From an uncultured Deferribacteraceae bacterium (GTDB lineage: Bacteria > Chrysiogenota > Deferribacteres > CAMZNJ01): a stretch of 64,000 nt of DNA. The position numbers were made by a program, and so were the translations under genes. This document shows, in pieces, positions 1 through 8,498 of the stretch (positions are counted from its first letter, which is position 1; the number at the start of each line of letters is the position of its first letter). Location of the stretch: NCBI GenBank assembly GCA_947313855.1, contig CAMZNS010000004.1, positions 1 to 64,000 on the forward strand, given 5' to 3'. Under the pieces are notes generated by a model. It did no database searches. It saw nothing but the letters and a program-made list of their open reading frames with translations, and was not told the DNA's origin.

Positions 1-2
1 TG

Positions 3-119
3 AAAGAGTCGGGCACATCCAAGCTCTCCATGGTACTGGATATCCCAAATCGTGCCACGCAGGACAAGATTCGCCAATCCCTTACGACAAATATTAAGCA
101 CGTTATACGCATACTCTAG
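3..119 (+). CDS. C-terminal end of an unidentified protein (cut by the left edge)
   Basis: The third frame is open from the first bases and ends at TAG (117-119), giving 38 residues with a protein-like composition that contain LDIPNRATQDKIRQ and finish in VIRIL. It runs towards manB and its stop lies one base before the long repeat array. Nothing in the visible tail identifies a family, and the other two frames look less protein-like. It is called mainly because the frame is clean, the amino-acid mix is normal and the array starts right after the stop, as at other gene ends here. Confidence 0.5.
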   Translation, partial: KESGTSKLSMVLDIPNRATQDKIRQSLTTNIKHVIRIL

Positions 120-120
120 T

Positions 121-537
121 TGTGCGGTGTTGCGGTTGTGCGGTTCCACACAGTGCCACGCCCACACGGTTCCACACAGTTGCCACGGTATTCGCGGTTG
201 TCACGGTGCCACGCCCACACGGTTCCACACAGTTGCCACGGTATTCGCGGTTGTCACGGTGCTACGCCACGCCACGCCACGCGGTTGTCACGGTGCCACG
301 CCCACACGGTTCCACACAGTTGCCACGGTATTCGCGGTTGTCACGGTGCTACGCCACGCTACGCGGTTGTCACGGTGCCACGCCACGCGGTTCCACACAG
401 TTGCCACGGTATTCGCGGTTGTCACGGTGCTACGCCACGCTACGCCACGCCACACGGTTTCACACAGTGCCACGCCACTCAACACGCTACGCCACACGGT
501 TGCCACGGTTGCCACGGTTGCCACGCCACGCCACGTC
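121..537. repeat. Minisatellite filling a convergent gene junction
   Basis: About 417 bases made of nested repeats. A core starting GGTTCCACACAGTTGCC and running about 42 bases occurs at 168, 221, 308 and 389, interleaved with runs of GCCACG, GCTACG and GTTGCCACG. The array begins two bases after the stop at 119 and ends at the manB stop (538, opposite strand), so it fills the whole gap between two converging genes. Three overlapping open frames across it are products of the repeat, not genes. No hairpin-plus-T-run terminator is seen. Confidence 0.9.
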
Positions 538-1893
538 TCACTCCCCGCGAATAATGTTGAGTGCCTCCTGAGTCACACTCTCCATTAATGCACGATTACC
601 TCGCGACTCAACGTTGAGCCTTATGAGGGGTTCGGTGTTCGCCTTGCGTACGTTGAGCCTCACGTCGCCGAGGTCGATACTAAAGCCGTCAGTGGTATCA
701 ACCCCCTTGGCTCTCCCCTTGAAGTGCCTGTAGAGCTGATTAATCTTGTCATCAGGGTTGCTGTCAGGCTTGAGAGCGGTATTGATTTCGCCACTGATGG
801 GGTACTGCATCTCGTATTTATTGATGATGTTTGTGAGGTCGCCACCCTTGGTTTCGAGTATTTGCATCATCAGTAGGAACGCGATCATACCGCTATCGCT
901 GAAGGAGAAGTCTTTGAAGTAGTGGTGTGCAGAGATTTCGCCGGCGTAGATTGCGTCCACGTCACGCATGCGTTGCTTGAGGAAAGCGTGTCCTGATTTG
1001 CAGACAACGGGTGTACCGTCGTATTCGTCGATGGTGTCCAGCACGTTGAATGTTACTCGAGGTTCGTGTACGACGGTTGCTTTGGGGTTACGTTGTAGCA
1101 TCGCTTCGACCATTAGTGAGACAACGTATGCACCTTCGACAAAACGACCTTTGCTGTCGAAAAAGAAGCATCTGTCGAAATCACCGTCCCATGCGACACC
1201 GATATGTGCGTTATTTGCGATGGTTGCGTCACCCGTGGATTTTTGGTTTTCGACGAGCATGGGGTTGGGCACACCGTTGGGGAAGGATCCGTCGGGTGTT
1301 TCGTTGATGAAGATTAGTTCCCAAGGTAGGTGTGGTTCGAGTAGTCGTAGAACAGGTGCTGCACAGCCGTTTCCGGGGTTGACCACAACTTTGAATTTGT
1401 TTGTTGAGTTGCCGAGGAATTTCAGTAGGAACCGTATGTAATCGGTTTTGTCGTGGTTTATTTCTACAGTGCCTTCGGTTTTTGCGTGTGTGAAGTTGTC
1501 TTCAATGATTAGGTTTTTGATATCTTCGAGTCCGTTTTCCGAACCGATGGGTATGGCTTTTTCGCGTACGGTTTTGAGTCCGTTGTAGATGCTAGGGTTG
1601 TGGCTTGCGGTAATCATTATGCCGCCGTCGAGGTTGTTGTTGAATACGGCGAAGTAGAGTTCTTCACTCCCTGCCAGTCCGATGTTTACGACGTCAACGC
1701 CCATTTGTGTGAGTCCTTTTGTGAGTGCTGTGGCGAAGGGGATGGATGATGGTCGTACGTCGTATGCGATGGCGACTTTTTTGGGTTTGAGGAATGTTGC
1801 GAAAGCGAGTCCGTATTTGTAGACGATGTCTTCATTGAGTTCGGCTGGTACTCGTCCACGAACGTCGTACGCTTTAAATATGTCTAGATTCAT
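538..1893 (-). CDS. manB: Phosphomannomutase / phosphoglucomutase
   Basis: A 451-residue alpha-D-phosphohexomutase that interconverts hexose 1- and 6-phosphates (mannose or glucose) to feed sugar nucleotides into glycans. All four family signatures are seen: the phosphoserine loop TASHNP (about residues 95-100), the metal loop DGDFDR (about 237-242), the sugar-specificity loop GEISAHH and the phosphate-binding C-terminal segment with RKANTEP. Length matches the bacterial AlgC/ManB group. The start has a purine-rich AAAGGTGGTG site in front. Its stop touches the repeat array 121-537, and a second array lies upstream. Whether mannose or glucose is preferred cannot be read from sequence. Confidence 0.9.
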   Translation of the reverse strand: MNLDIFKAYDVRGRVPAELNEDIVYKYGLAFATFLKPKKVAIAYDVRPSSIPFATALTKGLTQMGVDVVNIGLAGSEELYFAVFNNNLDGGIMITASHNPSIYNGLKTVREKAIPIGSENGLEDIKNLIIEDNFTHAKTEGTVEINHDKTDYIRFLLKFLGNSTNKFKVVVNPGNGCAAPVLRLLEPHLPWELIFINETPDGSFPNGVPNPMLVENQKSTGDATIANNAHIGVAWDGDFDRCFFFDSKGRFVEGAYVVSLMVEAMLQRNPKATVVHEPRVTFNVLDTIDEYDGTPVVCKSGHAFLKQRMRDVDAIYAGEISAHHYFKDFSFSDSGMIAFLLMMQILETKGGDLTNIINKYEMQYPISGEINTALKPDSNPDDKINQLYRHFKGRAKGVDTTDGFSIDLGDVRLNVRKANTEPLIRLNVESRGNRALMESVTQEALNIIRGE

Positions 1894-1920
1894 AACACAC
1901 CACCTTTAGTTTATATTTGT

Positions 1921-2053
1921 TGTGCGAGCTGTTCACGTTGCTCACGTTGTTCACGTTTGTGCGAGCTGTTCACGTTGCTCACGTTGTTCACGTTTGTGCG
2001 AGCTGTTCACGTTGCTCACGTTGTTCACGTTTGTGCGAGCTGTTCACGTTGCT
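1921..2053. repeat. 37-bp tandem repeat, about 3.6 copies
   Basis: Units start at 1921, 1958, 1995 and 2032, each beginning TGTGCGAGCTGTTCACG and carrying TTGCTCACG and TTGTTCACG. The copies are essentially identical, which suggests recent expansion. The array lies in the 330-base gap between the manB start (minus strand) and tRNA-Ser (plus strand), so it sits in the upstream region of both. The remaining bases to 2223 are AT-rich and contain no convincing gene. Confidence 0.9.
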
Positions 2054-2223
2054 GAGTTATGCAGGATAGCGGCACCCGTTTTCAGCGATTTACTCAGTAT
2101 ATCATACTGTCACACTAGATTTCTAGTGTTTAGTAATATTTACGAATAACCTTTTTGGGGTGTTATTTCTAAAATTTGGCTTGTATTTTGTATGGATATG
2201 GTTTAAACTTATGTTTCTTTTGT

Positions 2224-2310
2224 GGAGGAGTGTCCGAGTCTGGCTTAAGGAGACGGTCTTGAAAACCGTTAACGGGCAACCGTTCGGGGGTTCGAATCCC
2301 TCCTCCTCCG
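2224..2310 (+). tRNA. tRNA-Ser (UGA)
   Basis: An 87-nt class II tRNA. The acceptor arm GGAGGAG (2224-2230) pairs with CTCCTCC (2303-2309), followed by discriminator G. The anticodon stem ACGGT/ACCGT encloses CTTGAAA, giving anticodon TGA at 2260-2262. A long variable arm is followed by a T arm with TTCGAAT. CCA is not encoded. Serine identity agrees with the long variable arm and G discriminator. It would read UCA and other UCN codons. Confidence 0.96.
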
Positions 2311-2387
2311 CTCTCTTGTTTTTTGCGATTGTTTGTGTTGGGGAGTATTCCTCTTTAGGGATGGTACTCGCCACGTCTACCGTCGTG

Positions 2388-3326
2388 CTAGTCGTAGACG
2401 CCCTTGGTTACCACACCAGACATAATCCTTGCATTACCTTTAATGATGGCGTTCCCGCCGATGAAAGCGTCTCCGCCGATGATAGCGTTCCCTGAGATTT
2501 GTGCGTTGCCGGTGATTGTTGCACGCCCTTTAACTTCTGCGTTCCCCCCCACAGTGGCAAATTCGCTAACGGTTGCACTATCCATGATCTTGGCGTTATC
2601 TTTGACGACAGCGTCCCCTTGTATGGCGGCTTTTCCGGTGATGACAACGTCTCCGCTAATGCGAGCATGTCCTTGCACCACAGAGTAGCCTTGTATGATG
2701 GCGAGATCGTCGATGTGAGCACGTTCTTTGATGGAGGCGTTCCCTCGAATAATCGCATCCCCCTCTACAAGGGCACTCCCTGCGATGGAGGCGTTGTTGC
2801 TGATTTTGGCACTCCCTTTTACGGTAGCGTTGTTGGCGATGATGACGGTATCTCGTACCCTGGCCGAGCCGTTAACATGAGCCATATCCTTGACGGTGGC
2901 TTGTCCATATATTTTGGATGAACCAGACACGGTGGCTTGGTCGAAAACCTTCGCATTCCCGTAAACGCTACCCATCATGCTGACAACAGCGTTGCCGCCC
3001 ACGGAGGCTCTATCAGACACTTCAGCGTCGCCGGTAACATGGGCATTGCCGAAGACAACGCCGTTTTTGATTACTCGACCACGGTGGGAGATGGTGGCAT
3101 TCCCCCGAACAGTAGCTCTGTCGCGTACTTGAGCGTAGTCGATAACCCGTGATGAGCCGTATATTTTGGCGGAACCGGTAACCTTGGTGTTGTGCAAGAC
3201 AGTGCTATTGGCGTCGATGTACACACCACTGCTGGAGGCACCAAAAGATAGTCCGGGGAGGGTAATCAGAGCACTTGCCACAAGGGTGACTAAGCCCATG
3301 GATAGGGGGGAGAAGTTGTATTTCAT
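2388..3326 (-). CDS. Exported hexapeptide-repeat (left-handed beta-helix) protein, long paralogue
   Basis: A 312-residue protein starting with a signal peptide (positive residue, hydrophobic stretch, ending near SFGA). Almost all the rest is about 40 degenerate hexapeptides of the type GNAxVx, which predict a left-handed parallel beta-helix. No catalytic insertion or acyltransferase loop is visible, so a structural or surface role is more likely than an enzyme. The start at 3326 is chosen because GAGG lies 7 bases before it; a GTG 13 codons upstream lacks this. It is divergent from a shorter paralogue at 3502. Low complexity makes homology assignment unreliable. Confidence 0.8.
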   Translation of the reverse strand: MKYNFSPLSMGLVTLVASALITLPGLSFGASSSGVYIDANSTVLHNTKVTGSAKIYGSSRVIDYAQVRDRATVRGNATISHRGRVIKNGVVFGNAHVTGDAEVSDRASVGGNAVVSMMGSVYGNAKVFDQATVSGSSKIYGQATVKDMAHVNGSARVRDTVIIANNATVKGSAKISNNASIAGSALVEGDAIIRGNASIKERAHIDDLAIIQGYSVVQGHARISGDVVITGKAAIQGDAVVKDNAKIMDSATVSEFATVGGNAEVKGRATITGNAQISGNAIIGGDAFIGGNAIIKGNARIMSGVVTKGVYD

Positions 3327-3380
3327 TGAGGTACCTCGAAACAATCGCCTGAGCACAAAGCCCAAGGGTAGATACTTTTT

Positions 3381-3410
3381 ATAATAGCAAAAGTTGCCCC
3401 CTTTTGTAAA
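3381..3410 (-). promoter_or_regulatory. Candidate sigma-70 promoter for the long hexapeptide-repeat gene
   Basis: Reading the minus strand, a -35 box TTTACA (3405-3410) and a -10 box TATTAT (3381-3386) are 18 bases apart, about 55 bases upstream of the chosen start. It is back to back with the plus-strand promoter at 3431-3459, so the two paralogues have closely spaced divergent promoters. Confidence 0.5.
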
Positions 3411-3430
3411 TAAAAATATAAACTAAAAAG

Positions 3431-3459
3431 TTGAATTCATACGTAATTTATGTTAGAAT
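3431..3459 (+). promoter_or_regulatory. Candidate sigma-70 promoter for the short hexapeptide-repeat gene
   Basis: TTGAAT (3431-3436) and TAGAAT (3454-3459) are separated by exactly 17 bases and lie about 42 bases before the ATG at 3502. This is one of the better consensus matches in the window. Confidence 0.6.
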
Positions 3460-3501
3460 AAAACAAGGTTATTGTTGCTACTTTAAACTAAGGAGGAAGA
3501 T

Positions 3502-4083
3502 ATGAAAAAAATACACATGATAACGCTAGTACTAGGCTTGGTGTTGCTACCAGCCACAGTGTTTGCATACGTTGATCGTAATGCAACTGTTGATCGCACT
3601 GCCATTGTTGATCGTACTGCTAAGGTGGACGATCGTGCACAAGTGTTGGACAAAGCAAGGGTGCTCAACTATGCCGAAGTGGACGACTACGCGATTATCT
3701 CTGGAAAAGCAACCGTTTCTGGTAGTGCGGAGGTGTCTGATAGTGCACAAGTTTCAGATAACGCTGTTGTTACCGACAAAGCAGAAGTTAGCGACAGAGC
3801 ACAGATCTCAGGCAACGCAGTTATCTCAGGACATGCGGAAGTTGATCAAAGTGCAATCGTAACAGGTGATGCAGTCGTAACAGGCTTTGCACAAGTGTAC
3901 GGCGATGCTGTCATCAAAGGTAACGCAGTTATACGGGGGTGTGCACGCATTCGTAGCGGTACCATCTCCTCTGGTATTCACGGCGATAACGACTCATGCC
4001 GACACATTGATGACGACTACGACAGAGATCGTTACCACCGCGATGGACGTACAATCGACAACCAAATGCCGCCAAAAAGGTAG
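3502..4083 (+). CDS. Exported hexapeptide-repeat (left-handed beta-helix) protein, short paralogue
   Basis: A 193-residue protein with a classic signal peptide (MKK, hydrophobic core, cleavage near VFA/Y at about 22). About 22 imperfect hexapeptides (DRAxV, GNAxI and similar) follow up to about residue 155, then a hydrophilic Asp/Arg/His-rich tail with DDDYDRDRYHRD. An AGGAGG site stands 6 bases before the ATG. It shares architecture with the divergent gene at 2388-3326, so the pair probably arose by duplication and divergence. A periplasmic or surface structural role is inferred. The tail could bind metal, but that is speculation. Confidence 0.8.
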   Translation: MKKIHMITLVLGLVLLPATVFAYVDRNATVDRTAIVDRTAKVDDRAQVLDKARVLNYAEVDDYAIISGKATVSGSAEVSDSAQVSDNAVVTDKAEVSDRAQISGNAVISGHAEVDQSAIVTGDAVVTGFAQVYGDAVIKGNAVIRGCARIRSGTISSGIHGDNDSCRHIDDDYDRDRYHRDGRTIDNQMPPKR

Positions 4084-4086
4084 TAT

Positions 4087-4797
4087 TTAACCCTGACGTG
4101 CAATATTGCGTTGTACCTTGTTCACTCGGAGGGTAGAGAACGCGCCCACCGTAATGATTATCATAAGGAAGACAATCCCTTGGTGTAGTAGCCCTGTGGC
4201 TGTAATAAACTCTAGCCACATGATAACGAGTGCTAACTCGGCTACTACACCTTTGTAAAAGATGTCCACACGGCTACTCCGCCTGAGGCTCCAAAGTATT
4301 ATCACAGCACTCACGGAGATGGCAAAAACCACTGTTGATCCTGTTATTATTAGTGGTAAGGTGATTATGAGGATAAGGTACAACCCTGCACCTATAAACT
4401 TTTCACGCGTGTATTTTGCTGTGTACGCGATGGTATTTTTTACACCGAAGAGCAGTGATTTGAGGCTACTGTTTGGTGTTTCTTTTTTGTGTGTGAGGCT
4501 GATAATATACCCACGGCTGATTAGTATGATTAGTGTGAAAACTAGTATGGCAGTTGGCTGGAATGTGACACCGATGTTTAGTCGTGATGTGAACTGAATA
4601 ACATTTTGCGTTAAGAAGATCCCCCATATTAGCCATAGGGGTATGTTGGCGGTGAAGTGTACTAGTGTTGTTGCTGGGTTTTGGATGATATAGTTTTTGA
4701 GCTTGATGGTGAGTCCGATTACCCCTGTATTGCCACCTATTGTAGCTCTTAGGATAGACTGTAGCATCTGCGAAGTTGTTTTGATTATGTTACTCAT
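4087..4797 (-). CDS. Multi-pass membrane protein of unknown function
   Basis: A 236-residue protein with about five or six hydrophobic segments (roughly residues 48-66, 80-98, 135-155, 158-172, 183-202 and 205-222) and short charged loops. The N-terminal 45 residues are polar and probably cytoplasmic. I recognise no family motif. It lies 16 bases downstream of mutS and is probably cotranscribed with it. Its stop is three bases from the stop of the converging hexapeptide gene, the only convergent protein-gene junction in the window without a repeat array. Confidence 0.7.
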   Translation of the reverse strand: MSNIIKTTSQMLQSILRATIGGNTGVIGLTIKLKNYIIQNPATTLVHFTANIPLWLIWGIFLTQNVIQFTSRLNIGVTFQPTAILVFTLIILISRGYIISLTHKKETPNSSLKSLLFGVKNTIAYTAKYTREKFIGAGLYLILIITLPLIITGSTVVFAISVSAVIILWSLRRSSRVDIFYKGVVAELALVIMWLEFITATGLLHQGIVFLMIIITVGAFSTLRVNKVQRNIARQG

Positions 4798-4813
4798 AAT
4801 GGTGGTATCTCCT

Positions 4814-7564
4814 TTATTTCTGGTTATTGTTAATAATTTTTTGGATAGTTTGTAGGGCTGTTAATGCTTCTACGGGTGTTGTGTTGTTCATATCCATGTT
4901 TTGGATATGCGTTTTGATACTCAGGTATTTCGCATATTCTTTTTCGTTTTGCCTATCTACAGTTAGAGTATCGAGTTGCTTATTTGTTCCAATACTTTTT
5001 TCAGGGAATAGTATTATGCCTTGGTAAGGGATGTTGTTTGCCAAGTCGCTGTTATCGTCAGGGTTTTCGTTTTGTTGTTGGGTAAGTTTTTTGGTATTGA
5101 GGTTATTTTCCAGTATTTCCATGATATTGTTGGCTCTTTGTATGAGTTTTGTTGGCATTCCAGCCATTTGAGCCACATGTACGCCGTAACTTTTGTTTGC
5201 GACGCCGTCTTTGATTTGTCGTAGGAATATGATACTACCATTGTTTTCACTTATTTGCATGCTCATATTTGTTACAGCGTTGTATGATTCTTCGAGTATT
5301 GCGAGTTCGTGGTAGTGCGTTGCGAACAGTGTTTTTGCGTGTATGTTGTTGATGATGTGTTCGACGACGGCAAAAGCTATTGCGACACCGTCGTAGGTTG
5401 AAGTTCCTCGTCCTACTTCGTCGAGTATGATTAGTGAGTTTTGTGTTGCGTTGTTGATGATGTTTGCGGTTTCGATCATTTCGACCATGAATGTTGATTC
5501 GCCTAGGGCGAGGTTGTCGTTTGCTCCCACTCGTGTGAAGATTTGATCCATGATGGGTATAATTGCTTTGTCGGCTGGTACGAATATGCCCATGTGCGCC
5601 ATGATGGTGATGAGAGCGACTTGTCGTATGTAAGTACTTTTGCCGGCCATGTTTGGTCCGGTGATGAGCAGTATTTGTCGTTGTGTTTGGTTGAGCAGTG
5701 TGGAGTTTGGTACGAATTCTTTGTCTTGCGTTTCGTTGAGTACTTTTTCGACAATACAGTGTCGTCCCCCTTGTATTTCGAGGTTTTGGTTGTGTTCGAT
5801 ATGTGGTCTTGTGTGGTTGTATTTTGTTGCGACGTGTGCCATTGCTGTTGCGAAGTCTAGTTGTGCGATTAGTGATGCTATTTGTAGTATGTTGTTTCGT
5901 TGAGCGTTGCATGTTTCGCGAATGAGTAGGAATTCTTGGTATTCCATGTTGTGTAGAGAGTCTGTTCCGCCGAGAATCTCTTCTTCGATTTTTTTCAGGT
6001 TTTGGTTGATAAATCGTTCAGCATTGACGAGTGATTGTTTGCGTTCGTAGTTGTCGGGTATTTTTTTGGAGTGTGTTTTGCTAACTTCGAAGTAGTAGCC
6101 GAAGACTTTGTTGTAGCCGATTTTGAGGTTGTGTATCCCTGTGTGTAGTCGTGCTTCTGTTTCGGCGTTGTCGAGTTTTTGTTGTAGCGAGTCGTAGGCT
6201 ATTTTGAGTGTGTCGATTTCGTTGTTGTGTCCGATTTTGATGAGTCCCCCTTCGGTGATATTTGTGGGTGGGGGATCGATGATGCTGTTTTCGAGTGTTT
6301 CGGCGAGTTGGATGAGTGTTTCGGCATCTTGGAGCATATTTGCGATGAATTGGTTGTTTTGTGTTTGTAGAATACTGTGTAGTATTTGTATGTTGTGTAG
6401 TGATGTTTTGAGTGTGATGAGGTCTTTGGGTGTTGCTTTTGTGTTAGCGAGTCGAGCGGCAATTCGTTCGAGGTCGTAGATTTCGTTTAGGACAGAGCGT
6501 ACCGATTCGTTGAGGTCCCATGCGTTGAAGAAGTGTTCGATTAGGTCGAGTCGAGCGTTGATTTCGTTTTTGTTGCGTGAGGGGTGTATGAGTCGGTTTT
6601 TGAGTAGTCGTTTGCCCATGGGAGTTTGGCAGTGGTTGAGGGTGCTGAAGAGGGTATTTTTTTGTGAGCCGTCTAGTGCTGTAACGAGTTCGAGGTTTCG
6701 GTATGCGGATGGATCGAGGGTGAGTGTTTGTTGTGGTAGTAGTAGTGTTGGTGTGTTGAATATGGGTTCGAGTATGACATCTTGCATGTAGTCGAGTAGT
6801 TGTGAGAATGCGAGTAGGTATTCGGTGTTGTCTAGTCCGAACCCTTTTTCGTTGTTGACGTTGTAGTAGTTGAGGAACCTTGTTCGTAGGTAGTGTGGGT
6901 CCACTTTTTTGGTCATGAGTTTGAAGGGTGTGTTGCGAACTAGGCATGATTCGTGGTTGGCGATGACCTCTTTGGCGTTCCATTTTTGTACAATTTCGGT
7001 GAGTACTTTTTGTATGTTAGCTGGTGAGTTTGTTTCGGTTGAGCAGGGTAGTTTTTGGAAGAACAGTTCGCCGGTGGCAATATCGGCGATGGCACAGTGG
7101 ACGAACCCTTTTGTTAGTGCGGCGGATATGAGGAAGTTGTTGTCGAATTCGTGTAGTGATTCGTCTTCCATGATGGTTCCGGGGGTGACAACGCGTGTTA
7201 CGCCTCGTTTTACGAGTGTTGTGGTTTTTTCCCTGAGGGATGGGTCTTCGAGTTGGTCGCAAATGGCAACTTTTTCGCCGTGTTTGAGCAGTATGGGCAC
7301 GTATTTGTGGTAAGCGTGGTGTGGGATGCCACACATGGGGATTTCGTTGGGAGTGCCCTTTTGTCTTGCGGTGAGTGTGAGTCCGAGTATTTTGGATGCA
7401 CGTACAGCGTCGTCGCCAAACATTTCGTAGAAGTCGCCCATGCGAAAAAACAGTATGGAGTCGCCATGGGTTTGTTTTATTTCGTAAAACTGTTTCATCA
7501 TGGGTGTGTTGGGTGTGTTGGGTGTGTTTTGGCTAATTTTTGTGGACACTGCTTTAACCTCCAA
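4814..7564 (-). CDS. mutS: DNA mismatch repair ATPase MutS
   Basis: A 916-residue MutS, slightly longer than usual. The mismatch-probing F-Y-E is at residues 45-47 in GDFYEMF, preceded by a short N-terminal extension with NTPNTPNTP, encoded by three 9-bp repeats (7501-7530). The ATPase Walker A GPNMAGKST lies near residue 635, with the Walker B/signature region around LDEVGRGTSTYDG. The C-terminal region carries the helix-turn-helix dimer segment and an Asn/Gln-rich tail. The protein recognises mispairs and small loops. Replication slippage repair depends on it, which matters in a chromosome so rich in short tandem repeats; the gene appears intact. Confidence 0.97.
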   Translation of the reverse strand: MEVKAVSTKISQNTPNTPNTPMMKQFYEIKQTHGDSILFFRMGDFYEMFGDDAVRASKILGLTLTARQKGTPNEIPMCGIPHHAYHKYVPILLKHGEKVAICDQLEDPSLREKTTTLVKRGVTRVVTPGTIMEDESLHEFDNNFLISAALTKGFVHCAIADIATGELFFQKLPCSTETNSPANIQKVLTEIVQKWNAKEVIANHESCLVRNTPFKLMTKKVDPHYLRTRFLNYYNVNNEKGFGLDNTEYLLAFSQLLDYMQDVILEPIFNTPTLLLPQQTLTLDPSAYRNLELVTALDGSQKNTLFSTLNHCQTPMGKRLLKNRLIHPSRNKNEINARLDLIEHFFNAWDLNESVRSVLNEIYDLERIAARLANTKATPKDLITLKTSLHNIQILHSILQTQNNQFIANMLQDAETLIQLAETLENSIIDPPPTNITEGGLIKIGHNNEIDTLKIAYDSLQQKLDNAETEARLHTGIHNLKIGYNKVFGYYFEVSKTHSKKIPDNYERKQSLVNAERFINQNLKKIEEEILGGTDSLHNMEYQEFLLIRETCNAQRNNILQIASLIAQLDFATAMAHVATKYNHTRPHIEHNQNLEIQGGRHCIVEKVLNETQDKEFVPNSTLLNQTQRQILLITGPNMAGKSTYIRQVALITIMAHMGIFVPADKAIIPIMDQIFTRVGANDNLALGESTFMVEMIETANIINNATQNSLIILDEVGRGTSTYDGVAIAFAVVEHIINNIHAKTLFATHYHELAILEESYNAVTNMSMQISENNGSIIFLRQIKDGVANKSYGVHVAQMAGMPTKLIQRANNIMEILENNLNTKKLTQQQNENPDDNSDLANNIPYQGIILFPEKSIGTNKQLDTLTVDRQNEKEYAKYLSIKTHIQNMDMNNTTPVEALTALQTIQKIINNNQK

Positions 7565-7596
7565 AATATTGTTTCGGTTATTTTCGTTGTACTAGT

Positions 7597-8487
7597 TTAG
7601 CATAACGACAGGTAAATCGCCACACCCTTCCCGTCATCTCGAATATTACTTTCGGTGGAGGTTTTGAATCCTACAACGGGGGTATTGGCGGGGGTATTGG
7701 CGGGGGTATTGGTGGTGTTGAGCATGCGTGGGGATACTTCCGAGTACACAACATGGGCAACGCTATCGGAGCGACCGCTACGACTAGATGCCACAACAAA
7801 CACGCCGTTACGGAGGCAGCGGGAGATTTGTGGACGAAGTTGGGCAGGGAATCGGCTGAGGATGCGGGGCTCAGGGATGTTGTGCACGGTAACTCCTGCA
7901 AGGCGAAGCTTTTTCATGGTTTGAGCGTTGTTGCGGTTGAGGGTTTTGGAGGTAGTGTTGCTCAGCAGAAACACCTCCAAAGTATGGGGGTCGCCTGTGC
8001 GTGCAGTGTATTGCAGTGCCCCCAACATGATGCTGTCTGGGGTGCCCACCGACGGGATGCCCCCCGTATTGAACACACTGGCGAATAGCTGAATACGCTG
8101 ACCACGTTGTTTGGCAGTGTTTGCGTGGAGGCTTATCTGGCGGATGACCACAGGGTATATTTGGGGCAAGCTTACGTATGGCTTGGTTGTGCTAGGTGTG
8201 GTCGCTGTGGTTGAAAGGTAGGCGTGGTTCACGACGGGGAAGCCGTTGGAGATAGTTGCGAATGGTTGTGCGTTTGTGTTTTCGGGTGTGTTGGTTGCTA
8301 ATGTGGCAGCGTTGTGGGATCGCATCAGGGGTAGCAAGAGGTAGTAAGACAGTAGGGTGCTGAGTAGGAAGAGGGCGATGAATATGGGGAGGGCGAATGT
8401 TGAGGCACGCAGGAGGAAGAGGTGTAGCTGAGGTGGTCGTATTCGATGGTAGTATTGTTTGGCTTGCAAAATGGTACGTTCAAGCAT
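7597..8487 (-). CDS. Membrane-anchored protein of unknown function
   Basis: A 296-residue protein with one strong transmembrane segment (LPIFIALFLLSTLLSYYLLL, about residues 31-50) and a long Thr/Pro/Asn-rich extracytoplasmic part. Near the C-terminus is NTPANTPANTP, encoded by three GGGGGTATTGGC-type 12-bp repeats (7676-7712). No catalytic motif is recognised. The ATG at 8487 is preferred over an upstream GTG at 8529 that would overlap engB by 31 bases, although neither has a strong ribosome site. It follows engB closely and is probably in the same transcript. Confidence 0.6.
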   Translation of the reverse strand: MLERTILQAKQYYHRIRPPQLHLFLLRASTFALPIFIALFLLSTLLSYYLLLPLMRSHNAATLATNTPENTNAQPFATISNGFPVVNHAYLSTTATTPSTTKPYVSLPQIYPVVIRQISLHANTAKQRGQRIQLFASVFNTGGIPSVGTPDSIMLGALQYTARTGDPHTLEVFLLSNTTSKTLNRNNAQTMKKLRLAGVTVHNIPEPRILSRFPAQLRPQISRCLRNGVFVVASSRSGRSDSVAHVVYSEVSPRMLNTTNTPANTPANTPVVGFKTSTESNIRDDGKGVAIYLSLC

Positions 8488-8498
8488 GCTTGCCACTC

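Noticed and set aside
121-537. CRISPR array
   Set aside because: Units adjoin each other with no unique spacers of constant length, repeats are not palindromic, and no cas genes are present.
52-588. Three overlapping plus-strand open frames and one minus-strand frame across the first array
   Set aside because: They are products of stop-free repeats, share no protein-like features and overlap one another and the manB end.
2160-2495. Plus-strand open frame over the tRNA
   Set aside because: It runs through tRNA-Ser and into the hexapeptide gene on the other strand.
5247-7334. Several Thr/His/Arg-rich minus-strand frames
   Set aside because: They are shadows of mutS in a second frame, caused by its A+C-rich codons.
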